Below are positions 1-7,563 of a DNA stretch of 21,396 nucleotides, piece after piece. The stretch is from a virus: the IMG/VR virus record IMGVR_UViG_3300044809_000011, positions 1-21,396 of that record; one strand, written 5' to 3'. The translations under genes were made by a program, and so were the position numbers. The notes beneath the pieces were generated by a model. It did no database searches, was not told the DNA's origin, and saw only the letters and a list, made by a program, of their open reading frames with translations. Positions within the stretch are counted from its first letter, which is position 1; each line of letters starts with the position of its first letter.

Positions 1-1667
1 ATAATCGCCTCCGCATAATCCGTCGACTGCCAGATGATCGTCGCCGCGTCATCCCTTAGCCGCGAAAATGTAAGAAACGAGATCATCGTCGAATCCGTGG
101 GTACGTCCGCCGACAGCGGTGCAGACAATGTAAGCGATTCCGTTCCATTGAAGTTGTCGATCGATCCCGTCACCTGGACGAACCGATTCGCGCCTCCGTT
201 ACGGGAGATCAACGCTAGGAATCGACGCGCCGGATCAGGGAAAAAGAATCGCGTGTAATTCATCGATTGAATATTCAGAACACTCGACGACGAAGTCGCC
301 GTCACCGCCAGCACTAAATCCTGATCCCACGTAGGCTGCCAGAACGGCGCGAACCTTCCCTTCCTCGCGAGAATGAACGCACGAAACGCCGTGATCTTCG
401 AATGCATATCGATCCACCAGGGGAGCTCGTGCGACACGATCGCCGTCCCGCCTTTATCGTCAACCGTGATCGGGCCGATCCCCGGGTCCATCGTCACCGT
501 CGATCGCGCGTAATTTCTTTTCAATCCGGAGGCCCAATTCGGCGGGATTTCCAGAACGTCATATCCCTTGAACTGCGTCAACGATTGCGACGGCGTCGCC
601 GCGATCTGCAACGCTTCGCCTGAAAACTCTATGTCGATCTGATCGCCGCCGCTCCACAATCGCGATAACTCCAATTGATTCGCGCAACGCCCCAAAAATA
701 GAGGCACGATCAACGCGCCCTTCCCTGCTGTCCACGCGAACTGAGTGGGCGCTGATAACGTCACACTCGAGCCCGTCATTGAGAGGATCGTCAACGCTTC
801 GAACGTAAATTCGTCCTTCCAAATCATCAGCAGTCCGCCCGGCGCGAAAAGTCGATCGACCGTGTTCACTTGCAATACGAACGATCCCGCCAATACATCC
901 GCCTGCAGCTCCTGCAAATCAGGCCAGAACGGGACGCCATACGGTCGATGCTGCCATCCCCATATCAACGATTCCATTCCCGCCGCCGATCGCGGATCGA
1001 GAGCCATCGCGCGCATTTTTATTCCCCGTCGCGATAGCGATCGCAACGATCGGCGCTGCTCCGAATCGTCGTAAGCCACCAGGACGTCCGTGAGGTCTTC
1101 GATCTTTTCCTCTATTCCCTCTCCCCAATCCGGCGCGACGGAAAAAACTAAAATCCGCGATCCCGTCACGAACAAATCCGTTCCGGAAATTCCCGCGAAT
1201 GTAAACACCACCGCCTCGGCGATATTCGCGTCGCCGACAGCAGGCACGAGTGCCTGAAAAATTATCGATCCCTGCGGACCGATCGTTTTCGGGAGCGTGA
1301 ACGGATTCGAGATCGTGATTCCTCCGGACCCCGTGATCGTGATCGCCGTCAAATCCTCGTTGTTATCGTGGAACGTGTTCCACACTTCGACGGGAAATTG
1401 CGTCGAACTCAAAACGTTTCCAACGGCTTTCACGCGAGGAATGACGATGATCCGCTCGAAAAGATTGAATCCGAACATCAATTGAAGCAGCCCTGAATGA
1501 TCGCCATGGGCGGAACTCGACGGGATCGCTCCGCCACTCGTTCCGAACAGCGCATTCGAAGAAACGGAGATCGACAATCCCGGACTTCTAACGCCACTCA
1601 CTCCGCTGTAGTTGTAAGGCGTCGCCTGTAGGTTTGGATCGACGATGATCCCTGGATAATCTGCCAT
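1..1667 (-). CDS. Large tail protein (tail-tip/baseplate type), 3' end outside window
   Basis: An open frame starts at ATG 1667, 4 bases after the TAA of the preceding gene, and runs without a stop to base 1, giving at least 555 residues. The N-terminus reads MADYPGIIVDPNLQATPYNY. Around residues 70-140 there is an Ig-like stretch with a 'VEVWNTFHDNNEDLT' segment. Later segments include 'APDWGEGIEEKIEDLTDVL', 'ESLIWGWQHRPYGVPFWPDL', 'LFLGRCANQLELSRL' and 'GRFAPFWQPTWDQDL'. I recall this arrangement from virion tail proteins of siphophages that lie after the tape measure, but I cannot name the family exactly. It is probably part of the tail tip, on the host-contacting side. The gene is incomplete here, so a C-terminal receptor-binding or enzymatic part cannot be judged. 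Confidence 0.8.
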   Translation of the reverse strand, partial: MADYPGIIVDPNLQATPYNYSGVSGVRSPGLSISVSSNALFGTSGGAIPSSSAHGDHSGLLQLMFGFNLFERIIVIPRVKAVGNVLSSTQFPVEVWNTFHDNNEDLTAITITGSGGITISNPFTLPKTIGPQGSIIFQALVPAVGDANIAEAVVFTFAGISGTDLFVTGSRILVFSVAPDWGEGIEEKIEDLTDVLVAYDDSEQRRSLRSLSRRGIKMRAMALDPRSAAGMESLIWGWQHRPYGVPFWPDLQELQADVLAGSFVLQVNTVDRLFAPGGLLMIWKDEFTFEALTILSMTGSSVTLSAPTQFAWTAGKGALIVPLFLGRCANQLELSRLWSGGDQIDIEFSGEALQIAATPSQSLTQFKGYDVLEIPPNWASGLKRNYARSTVTMDPGIGPITVDDKGGTAIVSHELPWWIDMHSKITAFRAFILARKGRFAPFWQPTWDQDLVLAVTATSSSSVLNIQSMNYTRFFFPDPARRFLALISRNGGANRFVQVTGSIDNFNGTESLTLSAPLSADVPTDSTMISFLTFSRLRDDAATIIWQSTDYAEAI

Positions 1668-1671
1668 GCGC

Positions 1672-2703
1672 TTAGACGACCTTTTTCACTGCGAAATACG
1701 GAAACATCGTGTAAGTGTCCGCGCCGATCACATAATCTGACGCGGGAGAGAATCCCTGCCCTACTGCGCTCGTTACGAAGATCGTCGGGACGGTTCCCAG
1801 CGGGGAATATCCCGGTCCTGATCCATCGCGCTGCGCGTAGAGCAAGCACGGCAATAAATTAGCGCGTCCGTCCTGCGCGCTCACCTGATGATGCTGGAAC
1901 GATCCGGCATTGCCGGTATTCGACGCCGCGTAACAAGGGAACTGCGTGTGCTGCGCTGGGGCCGAGAATACCCCGCTCCCTAGGATCGGAGACGATCCTA
2001 TTTTCCCCGTATATCCATCCGCTCCGACCGTGGTGTCCGAAAAACTGATCCATTTTCCCGTGAAGGCATCCACGTCCGCGCGTACAAATCCGCATGCCAA
2101 TCCCAACCCATCTCCCGACGTGAACGGACATCCCGCCGTCACCGTCGTCGCGTCTCCCGCATACGTGTTCGCGGGAAGCGTTTGGTGCAAAAAAACTCCG
2201 TCGAACGTTCCCCAGAAATAATCGCCGCCCGTCCACGTCCCAACCTTTGACAGGCTCGATCCCCATCCCATGTGAGTGTAGATACCCGACGCACACTGGG
2301 CGACGACAACGACATGCGCGTTCGTCGCGTCCGTAAAAAAATAATAATTCGGGATCGCGCCCGACTGGAGACGCATTCCAGCGCCTACCGGATGCGTGGC
2401 ATCCGCCGAGCTCGCCGGAGCGCCCGCCTGCTGATTGTTCCACGCGTTCCCGCCGACATACGCCGTCCCGAGATACAACGCGATCGAATACCCGAATGCC
2501 CCGGCAGAGAAATCCTTGAACGGTCCGACTTCGTTCGTACTCGCACGGAGGTGCACGTACTGCGCGCCTTTGTGAATGTGAACGCGCCATCCCACGCCAT
2601 CCGCCACGCTTGAATCCAAAGTCCAGCCATTCGCCACCAGGAAGGTTTTCAATTTCTGAACGAGATCGACAGGACTGGAAGCCGTAGAATTTTCGAACGC
2701 CAT
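1672..2703 (-). CDS. Tail protein B, 343 aa, related in layout to the preceding tail protein A
   Basis: ATG 2703 lies 3 bases after the TAA of the upstream gene, and the next gene starts 4 bases after its TAA, so it is tightly packed in the tail operon. The protein begins MAFENSTASSPVDLVQKLKT and continues with 'FLVANGWTLDSS', then is rich in Gly, aromatic residues and small polar residues, as in beta-rich virion proteins. It ends with 'MFPYFAVKKVV'. The upstream 313-residue protein has a similar plan: a short N-terminal helix with a Phe/Trp 'tF...W' segment and an end reading 'TDYFAIKEA'. No signal peptide or membrane segment is seen. By position after the tape measure it is likely a distal tail or tail-tip structural component. 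The exact role is unknown. Confidence 0.75.
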   Translation of the reverse strand: MAFENSTASSPVDLVQKLKTFLVANGWTLDSSVADGVGWRVHIHKGAQYVHLRASTNEVGPFKDFSAGAFGYSIALYLGTAYVGGNAWNNQQAGAPASSADATHPVGAGMRLQSGAIPNYYFFTDATNAHVVVVAQCASGIYTHMGWGSSLSKVGTWTGGDYFWGTFDGVFLHQTLPANTYAGDATTVTAGCPFTSGDGLGLACGFVRADVDAFTGKWISFSDTTVGADGYTGKIGSSPILGSGVFSAPAQHTQFPCYAASNTGNAGSFQHHQVSAQDGRANLLPCLLYAQRDGSGPGYSPLGTVPTIFVTSAVGQGFSPASDYVIGADTYTMFPYFAVKKVV

Positions 2704-2706
2704 CTT

Positions 2707-3648
2707 TTAAGCCTCTTTGATCGCGAAGTAGTCGGTCTGGGTAGTTCTGAAAACATTCGGTACCACATAGTGAGCGACTCCGCCGATCGTCACCGTATTT
2801 TCCGCAGCATTCGAAAATCCCGTCACCGCGAAAATCCCATCGAGCTCGCCGTACACATTTGGAGACGCATCAGTGAGAATGATGGGAAGCAGCACGTATC
2901 CGCCGCCCAAATTATCGCGGAGATCAGAAGCTTGATTATTTCCCCAATTTCCATACGGCCAAACTTTCCCTCGATTCGATCCAAAGGCCGGCTCAACCGA
3001 TCGATCGAATCCCATCCAGAAACCATCCGGACGACGCAATCGCAAACTGCTTCCCCACAATCCGGATACGCTGCGCTGCGGGGCGGGACAATTCGCCATC
3101 TCATTCCCGGCGTAACTCCATCTCCATCGCGCGTCCGTCGCTGCGGGTTCCGCGCCATCCCACGCCATCGATCCTCCGACAACGATCGGCGATGGAAACG
3201 CGCCAGGAGCCATATAGGACTGCAAATATCCTATATACGCGACGACGTACACCGTCGAAATTTTCGCGAGAATAATCGCCCGCCGCCCCGTCGCATAGAA
3301 CCGATATGGAATCGACGCGTTCCAACAATTCAAAACCGGAGACGACTGCGACCCCGATACCGCGCCCAGAAATCCCGCCTGCGCTTCAAACGCCAGGGAA
3401 GAATCGAACGCGCCGAACGCGCCTAATCTCCAGTTGTAATAATCCGCGCCCACGTTCGAAAACGCTTTCGCCCCAAGGATCAGAGGATCAGCCGGAGAAC
3501 CTAGCGATCCAGGCGCAGTCCAGATATATTCCGTCGAGGTCGCTCGATTCGCCGTCCATGCGTTTCCGCCCGCAAGTCCGGTGACGAACGTATTGAACAG
3601 CGCCATTAAATTTAGATAATCCGTCGCCGTTCCGTTTGCCGTTGCCAT
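2707..3648 (-). CDS. Tail protein A, 313 aa
   Basis: ATG 3648 directly follows the TAG (3651-3649) of a 56-residue ORF, so translation is probably coupled. The protein starts MATANGTATDYLNLMALFNT and has segments typical of a conserved siphophage tail protein: 'GADYYNWRLGAFGAFDSSL', an 'IPYRFYATGRRAIILAK' core, and 'VYVVAYIGYLQSYMAPG' followed by 'PSPIVVGGSMAW'. It ends 'TDYFAIKEA'. There is no catalytic motif. It shares its overall plan with the next gene and may be an old duplicate of it. I infer a structural part of the distal tail from its place between the tape measure and the large tail-tip gene. Confidence 0.75.
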   Translation of the reverse strand: MATANGTATDYLNLMALFNTFVTGLAGGNAWTANRATSTEYIWTAPGSLGSPADPLILGAKAFSNVGADYYNWRLGAFGAFDSSLAFEAQAGFLGAVSGSQSSPVLNCWNASIPYRFYATGRRAIILAKISTVYVVAYIGYLQSYMAPGAFPSPIVVGGSMAWDGAEPAATDARWRWSYAGNEMANCPAPQRSVSGLWGSSLRLRRPDGFWMGFDRSVEPAFGSNRGKVWPYGNWGNNQASDLRDNLGGGYVLLPIILTDASPNVYGELDGIFAVTGFSNAAENTVTIGGVAHYVVPNVFRTTQTDYFAIKEA

Positions 3649-3819
3649 CTACCTGATCTCCGATTCGACGTGAACTCCCAATCCCATAACGAACGATGCG
3701 AGTTTTATCAGTAGAATTCCGCAACGAATCCGGAATGCCACGGCTTTTCCATGAGTGATTTTCACGTCCAGCGTAAGTTCCTTCACCGCATCGCGTGCGT
3801 CATAAATTGCTTCCGCCAT
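3649..3819 (-). CDS. Small tail-region protein, 56 aa
   Basis: This short frame fills the space between the tape measure stop (TAA 3824-3822) and the next gene start (ATG 3648). It starts at ATG 3819, with AAGGAG about 9 bases upstream as a strong ribosome binding site, and ends in TAG directly abutting the following ATG. The product begins MAEAIYDARDAVKELTLDVK, is basic in the middle ('HGKAVAFRIRC') and has a hydrophobic run 'GILLIKLASFVMGLGVHV' near the C-terminus. That run could be one membrane or amphipathic helix. The ribosome site, exact packing and sensible composition argue for a real gene. Its function is unknown; a small tail-assembly factor is possible. Confidence 0.7.
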   Translation of the reverse strand: MAEAIYDARDAVKELTLDVKITHGKAVAFRIRCGILLIKLASFVMGLGVHVESEIR

Positions 3820-3821
3820 TT

Positions 3822-6788
3822 TTACTGACTCCTTCCGATCGCTTTCGCCGCGCCTTTCGGATTATTCGCAAGATGGGAGACGACAACTTTTCCCGCCGCG
3901 TCCGACTTGAGATGTTTTAGCACGATCCCTTCATCGAGCCCGACTTGCAGATGGACGGAATGCGACGACGACGCTCCGCCCGTTCCGCCAACAAGCCCGC
4001 CGTGCGCGAATTGCGCCACCGGTGCCGCGTGAATCATTTTCCCGACGTTGAATCCGCGGTTCATGCTGGATAACGTCGCCACGCCGATCGCCCTCACCGC
4101 CGCCGCGCGCATGACGAACTCACCCGTCGAGAGACGCGCGGGGATCGAATCCGACGTTCCCGTCCCTGGCCCGAGGATCAATCCGCCTTCCGCCGCCCCG
4201 CCCCCGCCGCCGCCGCCCGACGCGTTCGCGATCAACATCGTATCCGCCGCCACCTGGAGTTGCGCCGCCGCGACTTCGATCGCCGTCGCGCCCGCCAACA
4301 ACGTCGCCCCCGTCGCCGTTAACGTCGCCGCGCCCGTTACGAGGGACGTACCGCCCGCGACGATCTCCGTTCCCGCCGCCGCCAACGCCGTCGCCGCCGC
4401 TGTCAAAGGGGCCGCCTGGGCCGTTCCCGCCGCCGCCGACGACGCGATCTTCGTCGCCGGATTATCGTTCGCGCTCAGGCCGGGGATCGCCTTCAATAAT
4501 TTCTGCGTCGCGATCTGGGCCAACATCCCCCCGACGATCTTTCGCAACGATCCTGTAATCGAATCCGCTAGTCCCGCGAACGCCTGCCCCAACGTCCTCG
4601 CGCCAATGATCCCCGTATCGAAGAATGATTCGAACGATCCCTGCAAACCCTGCTGAAATCCGCCTTTGATTTTCGCGAGGTCTTTCGCCGCGTCGTTCGC
4701 TTCAAGCTCGATCTGTGACACCGATCGCTTGAAGTCCAACGCCTGCTGGATATTCGCTTCGTTGCCCGTCGCCTTCGCCGACGCGAGCTGGGCGTCCGCG
4801 ATTTTATTCAGATTCGCGAGACGCGACGCGTCGAGATCGCGGAGTTGTTCATCCGCCTGAATCTGGAAAATCTGTCCCGACTGGACGCGCAACTCGATCG
4901 CCGCTCGATCGTCCGCGAGAGATTTCAGCGCGTCTTCGCCCGCTTTACGCTGATCGGTGAACGTCGCCGCCGCCGCCGTCAGGTCCTTGTACTGCTGAAT
5001 TTGAACTTCGATTTCCGGATTTCCCGCGCCAAGCTGTGAAGTCAGCAAGAGACGGAATTCCGCTTCCTTCGCGTCCGCCTCGATCTTCGCCGCTTCCGCC
5101 GTCTTCCCCTGGATATCGAGAATCGTTTTCCGGAATGCCGTCAGCTTTTGCAACTGATCCTGCTCGGCCTTATATCGAGCGAGATCCTGTTGGACTAACT
5201 TTGTTTTTCCCGCTTCCTCCGTTACTTGGATTTTCGTATCGAGCGCCGCGATCGCTTCTTTCGCCTTGATGACAGACTGCTGATCCTTCGCCGCCGCCGC
5301 TGAAAATTCCTGCCCTACCGGCGTATCGACGCCCGCCTTTGTCGCCTTCGCTCGATTCCCGCGCGCCTCCGATTGGAATCGATCGGCTAACTTTTGCTCG
5401 TTCGATTTCTCCGCCTGCAGCGCCGCCAACTCTTCTCGATTCCCCTGCTCGATCTCGACTTTTCGCGCTGCGTAATAATCACGTAACGACAGCAGTCCGC
5501 GTTCGAACTCCGATTGAGCGACCGCCTCGCGTTGATTCGCGAACGCTTTCTCGATCTCCACGTCCGCAAGAAGCTGTTTATTTTTTCCCTCGATCGTGAG
5601 ACGGAACAGTTCGTCGGCCTGCTGCTGCGCCTTGAGCGCGCCTTTCGTCGCTTCGTCGTTCTGGATCGGGGGATTCTTCGCGCGTTTCGCGTTCGCATCA
5701 TCGATCCGCGCTTTCGCTTCGTCCTGCTCGCGGTGAAGGCCCTGAAGCTCCGCGATCGCCGCATCCTCGCGCGATTGAAAGAAATCATCGATCCGCTTGT
5801 AATCCGCCTGCGTGTTAGCGCTCAACAAACGATTCGCTTCCGCAAATCCTTTCGTGAACGTGTCCGCCGCCGCACGCCCGAGATTCTGAATATCCGCCGA
5901 GCCCTTCGCGAATGCGCGCCCGATCGTATCCACGAATCCGATCGCGATCGTCGCGATCTCGCGGAATACGTCGCCCGCGACTTGCCCCATTTTTCTGAAT
6001 CCCGAGACGCCCTCGCCCGTCGTCGCCGCGAGGATCGCGTTCGCCACGTCCGTCAACGCTGGAACGATTCCCGCTTCGAATTGCCGCGCCGCGCCTTCCG
6101 CCGCCGCCTCGAGGTCCTTGAGCGCCGCCTGCGTGATAAGCAAATCCCGCGCGGTATCCGTCGTCAGCAGGTTCCCGAATTTTTCCGCTTCTTCCCGCGC
6201 GTGATCGAATCCGTCGCCCGCGAGATTCGTCATCGCGTTGATCGTCGCGCCCGTCGCGTCGCCCAACAATTTCGACGCCGCCGCTGTTTTCTGGAATCCA
6301 GGAGGCAGTGCGCCCAACGCGTCCGTTACCTTGCGGATTTTCTGATCGGAATTTAATCCGATGAAATCCTTCGTCGAGAGTCCGACGAGCGCGAGGGATT
6401 TCGCCGCTTTCTGATTTCCCTGCTCCGACTGGGTGATGACCGTCGATAATTTCCCGAGCGACGCCTGCATATCGCCGACTTCGCCGCCCGCATCCTTCAC
6501 CGCCTGCGCGTAAACGGAGATCGTCTCCGTCGAGATTCCCGTTACCTGGGAGAGCCGCGCGATCTTGACGCCCGATTGGAAAACTTCGTTTCCGAATTCG
6601 GCCAGCTTTTCGACCGCGAGAATTTCGATAAACCCCTGGAACGCCTCTTTCAAACCCTTCGTCGAATCCGCGACTTCTTTTTCTTTGGATTTGAGCGTCT
6701 GCAACTGCGCGATGAGTTGCTTGATCGCCGCCGCGACTCCGCCGTCTTCCGCTGTTATTTTTACTTTTACGTCTGGGGCGTCAGCCAT
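3822..6788 (-). CDS. Tail tape measure protein, 988 aa
   Basis: This is the longest gene in the window and lies directly after the tail-assembly chaperones, where siphophages carry the tape measure that sets tail length and passes into the host envelope. Residues 1-50 form a charged helix. Residues about 60-260 carry the usual Ala/Gly/Ser-rich segment ('LSQVTGISTETISVYAQAV', 'LLGDATGATINAMTNLAG'). A hydrophobic patch ('IATIAIGFVDTIGRAF') follows, then long charged coiled coil from roughly 320 to 700. A second hydrophobic stretch ('LADSITGSLRKIVGGMLAQ') leads to a regular Ala/Thr/Leu heptad region (about 795-851) and a run of seven Gly (about 858-864). The C-terminus has the common 'GGLILGPGTGTSDSIPARLS' and 'GEFVMRAAAVRAIG' motif. 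No lysozyme or peptidase domain is evident. Confidence 0.93.
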   Translation of the reverse strand: MADAPDVKVKITAEDGGVAAAIKQLIAQLQTLKSKEKEVADSTKGLKEAFQGFIEILAVEKLAEFGNEVFQSGVKIARLSQVTGISTETISVYAQAVKDAGGEVGDMQASLGKLSTVITQSEQGNQKAAKSLALVGLSTKDFIGLNSDQKIRKVTDALGALPPGFQKTAAASKLLGDATGATINAMTNLAGDGFDHAREEAEKFGNLLTTDTARDLLITQAALKDLEAAAEGAARQFEAGIVPALTDVANAILAATTGEGVSGFRKMGQVAGDVFREIATIAIGFVDTIGRAFAKGSADIQNLGRAAADTFTKGFAEANRLLSANTQADYKRIDDFFQSREDAAIAELQGLHREQDEAKARIDDANAKRAKNPPIQNDEATKGALKAQQQADELFRLTIEGKNKQLLADVEIEKAFANQREAVAQSEFERGLLSLRDYYAARKVEIEQGNREELAALQAEKSNEQKLADRFQSEARGNRAKATKAGVDTPVGQEFSAAAAKDQQSVIKAKEAIAALDTKIQVTEEAGKTKLVQQDLARYKAEQDQLQKLTAFRKTILDIQGKTAEAAKIEADAKEAEFRLLLTSQLGAGNPEIEVQIQQYKDLTAAAATFTDQRKAGEDALKSLADDRAAIELRVQSGQIFQIQADEQLRDLDASRLANLNKIADAQLASAKATGNEANIQQALDFKRSVSQIELEANDAAKDLAKIKGGFQQGLQGSFESFFDTGIIGARTLGQAFAGLADSITGSLRKIVGGMLAQIATQKLLKAIPGLSANDNPATKIASSAAAGTAQAAPLTAAATALAAAGTEIVAGGTSLVTGAATLTATGATLLAGATAIEVAAAQLQVAADTMLIANASGGGGGGGAAEGGLILGPGTGTSDSIPARLSTGEFVMRAAAVRAIGVATLSSMNRGFNVGKMIHAAPVAQFAHGGLVGGTGGASSSHSVHLQVGLDEGIVLKHLKSDAAGKVVVSHLANNPKGAAKAIGRSQ
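4236..4406 (-). repeat. Degenerate heptad repeat inside the tape measure gene
   Basis: Residues about 795-851 can be written as eight consecutive seven-residue units with Ala/Gly at positions 1-2 and Leu/Ile/Met at position 5, for example 'GAATLTA', 'GATAIEV', 'AAAQLQV'. The periodicity is exact in length. A rigid helical rod or bundle segment of the tape measure is likely. The run of Gly codons follows a few residues downstream. Confidence 0.7.
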
Positions 6789-6798
6789 TTTTCGTCGC

Positions 6799-7466
6799 TC
6801 ACCTTAAAATCTTCGGCGGTTCTGGCGGTTTGCCAGGTCTTTTCTTGTGTGGAGCAATCGTCGCCCAGATTAGAAGGTCAATGTGGTAATTTTCCCGCGC
6901 GGATTCCTGTAGGTAATCGATGAATGCTAGAAAAATATCGCGCAGCGGCCAGTTAACGACTATCTCGACCCTCTCCGGATCGAATCGCGCGACTTTTCGG
7001 ATTATCGGGGCGAAGGTGCCGAGATCGACTGATCCGCGCTCACGGTATCTGGGACCGGAGCGATCGGGCTCGAAGATTTCGGGGAAGTCGTCGATGATTC
7101 CTCCCCTAATAGAAAAAAAGCGATCACGAAATTCACGATCTGAGTTCGCATCGCGACTTTCTCGGCGGTGTCGGTGATGTCCGCGAATATTTCCGCGTTC
7201 CGCTCCGCTTCGTCGCGCCGCCATTTCTGTCCGACTTCTGTGAGGATTCCCGCGACGATATGATTCGCCATCCCCGATCCCATGATCGTCACGAGCAATT
7301 CGTGCGCGGATTTATTCGTCTTCTGACCGCTCGCGAGTCGAACTAGGCAATCGTTCGCGCCCGATTGACCCAGCCAATACAGGATGTAATCGTCCTGCGC
7401 CGCCGTGACGCGCTGGGATACGCCCTCGAAATCTCTTCCGTCGAGCCTAATCGTTTCTCCCGCCAT
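6799..7466 (-). CDS. Tail assembly chaperone GT-type fusion, made by -1 frameshift at 7113-7119
   Basis: The 0 frame from ATG 7466 meets a run of seven T on the coding strand (7119-7113), read GCT TTT TTT. A one-base backward slip there moves ribosomes into the frame that ends at 6799, 10 bases before the tape measure start. The fusion would have 118 residues from frame 0 plus 104 from the -1 frame, 222 in all. The extension reads 'SIRGGIIDDFPEIFEPDRSG', later 'YHIDLLIWATIAPHKKRPG', and ends 'PPEPPKILR'. Just upstream of the T run the -1 frame gives Arg-rich nonsense-like sequence, so the extension has no convincing start of its own. Lambda G/GT and many siphophage equivalents use the same layout. 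In that family the longer protein recruits the tape measure while tail-tube subunits add. Confidence is high for the arrangement, though actual slippage is inferred. Confidence 0.85.
7002..7466 (-). CDS. Tail assembly chaperone, unshifted (G-like) product, 154 aa
   Basis: This is the product if no frameshift occurs. It starts MAGETIRLDGRDFEGVSQRV and is largely helical. Segments 'DYILYWLGQSGANDCLVRLA' and 'AERNAEIFADITDTAEKVA' resemble small alpha-helical tail chaperones. After the slippery site the 0 frame continues as a low-complexity Ser/Pro/Thr tail ('ESSTTSPKSSSPIAPVPD') and stops at 7002. Position between the tail-tube gene and the tape measure fits lambda gpG. Two stem-loops, one terminator-like, separate it from the tail-tube gene, so the chaperone may be made at lower level than the tube. 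Confidence 0.85.
   Translation of the reverse strand: MAGETIRLDGRDFEGVSQRVTAAQDDYILYWLGQSGANDCLVRLASGQKTNKSAHELLVTIMGSGMANHIVAGILTEVGQKWRRDEAERNAEIFADITDTAEKVAMRTQIVNFVIAFFLLGEESSTTSPKSSSPIAPVPDTVSADQSISAPSPR
7081..7119 (-). promoter_or_regulatory. Programmed -1 frameshift signal: T7 slippery site plus stem-loop
   Basis: The coding strand has T TTT TTT (7119-7113) in the correct phase for the X XXY YYZ rule relative to ATG 7466. After a 6-base spacer, GGGGAGG (7106-7100) can pair with CTTCCCC (7087-7081): seven pairs including one G-U, with a 12-base loop. A structure at this distance is typical for stimulating -1 slippage. The heptamer and pairing are seen directly; efficiency is unknown. 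Confidence 0.8.
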
Positions 7467-7485
7467 TTTTCCTCGTTGAAATAAA

Positions 7486-7527
7486 AAGCGCGCTGATCGC
7501 TTCTAGTAGGAAACGATCAGCGCGCTT
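7486..7527 (-). terminator. Intrinsic terminator-like hairpin after the tail-tube gene
   Basis: On the minus strand AAGCGCGCTGATCG (7527-7514) pairs perfectly with CGATCAGCGCGCTT (7499-7486) around a 14-base loop. T-rich sequence continues beyond the stem (TTTATTTC). It lies between the tail-tube stop (7564) and the chaperone start (7466), so it could stop or attenuate transcription after the highly expressed tube gene. Confidence 0.75.
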
Positions 7528-7530
7528 GTG

Positions 7531-7551
7531 ACCGTTCCTATCTGGAACGGT
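7531..7551. other. Second stem-loop directly downstream of the tail-tube stop
   Basis: ACCGTTCC (7531-7538) and GGAACGGT (7544-7551) form a perfect 8-bp stem with a 5-base loop. It is 13 bases after the tail-tube stop and just before the longer hairpin at 7486-7527. On the plus strand it is followed by TTT. A role in protecting the mRNA end or in two-way termination is possible. Confidence 0.55.
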
Positions 7552-7563
7552 TTTACCACGTTT

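Noticed and set aside
2770-3426. 218-residue plus-strand frame
   Set aside because: It is antisense to the 313-aa tail protein, Arg/Ser/Pro-rich and without recognisable features.
4197-4217. CCG/CCC trinucleotide run as a microsatellite
   Set aside because: It encodes the Gly linker of the tape measure in frame, so it is a coding feature and not an independent repeat locus.
4048-4656. 202-residue plus-strand frame with Ala/Pro-rich sequence
   Set aside because: It mirrors the Ala/Gly-rich repeats of the tape measure. The composition is explained by the opposite strand.
5514-6356. 280-residue plus-strand frame
   Set aside because: It lies wholly inside the tape measure gene on the other strand, is extremely Arg-rich, and has no ribosome site or domain pattern. 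It is a shadow of GC-rich coding sequence.
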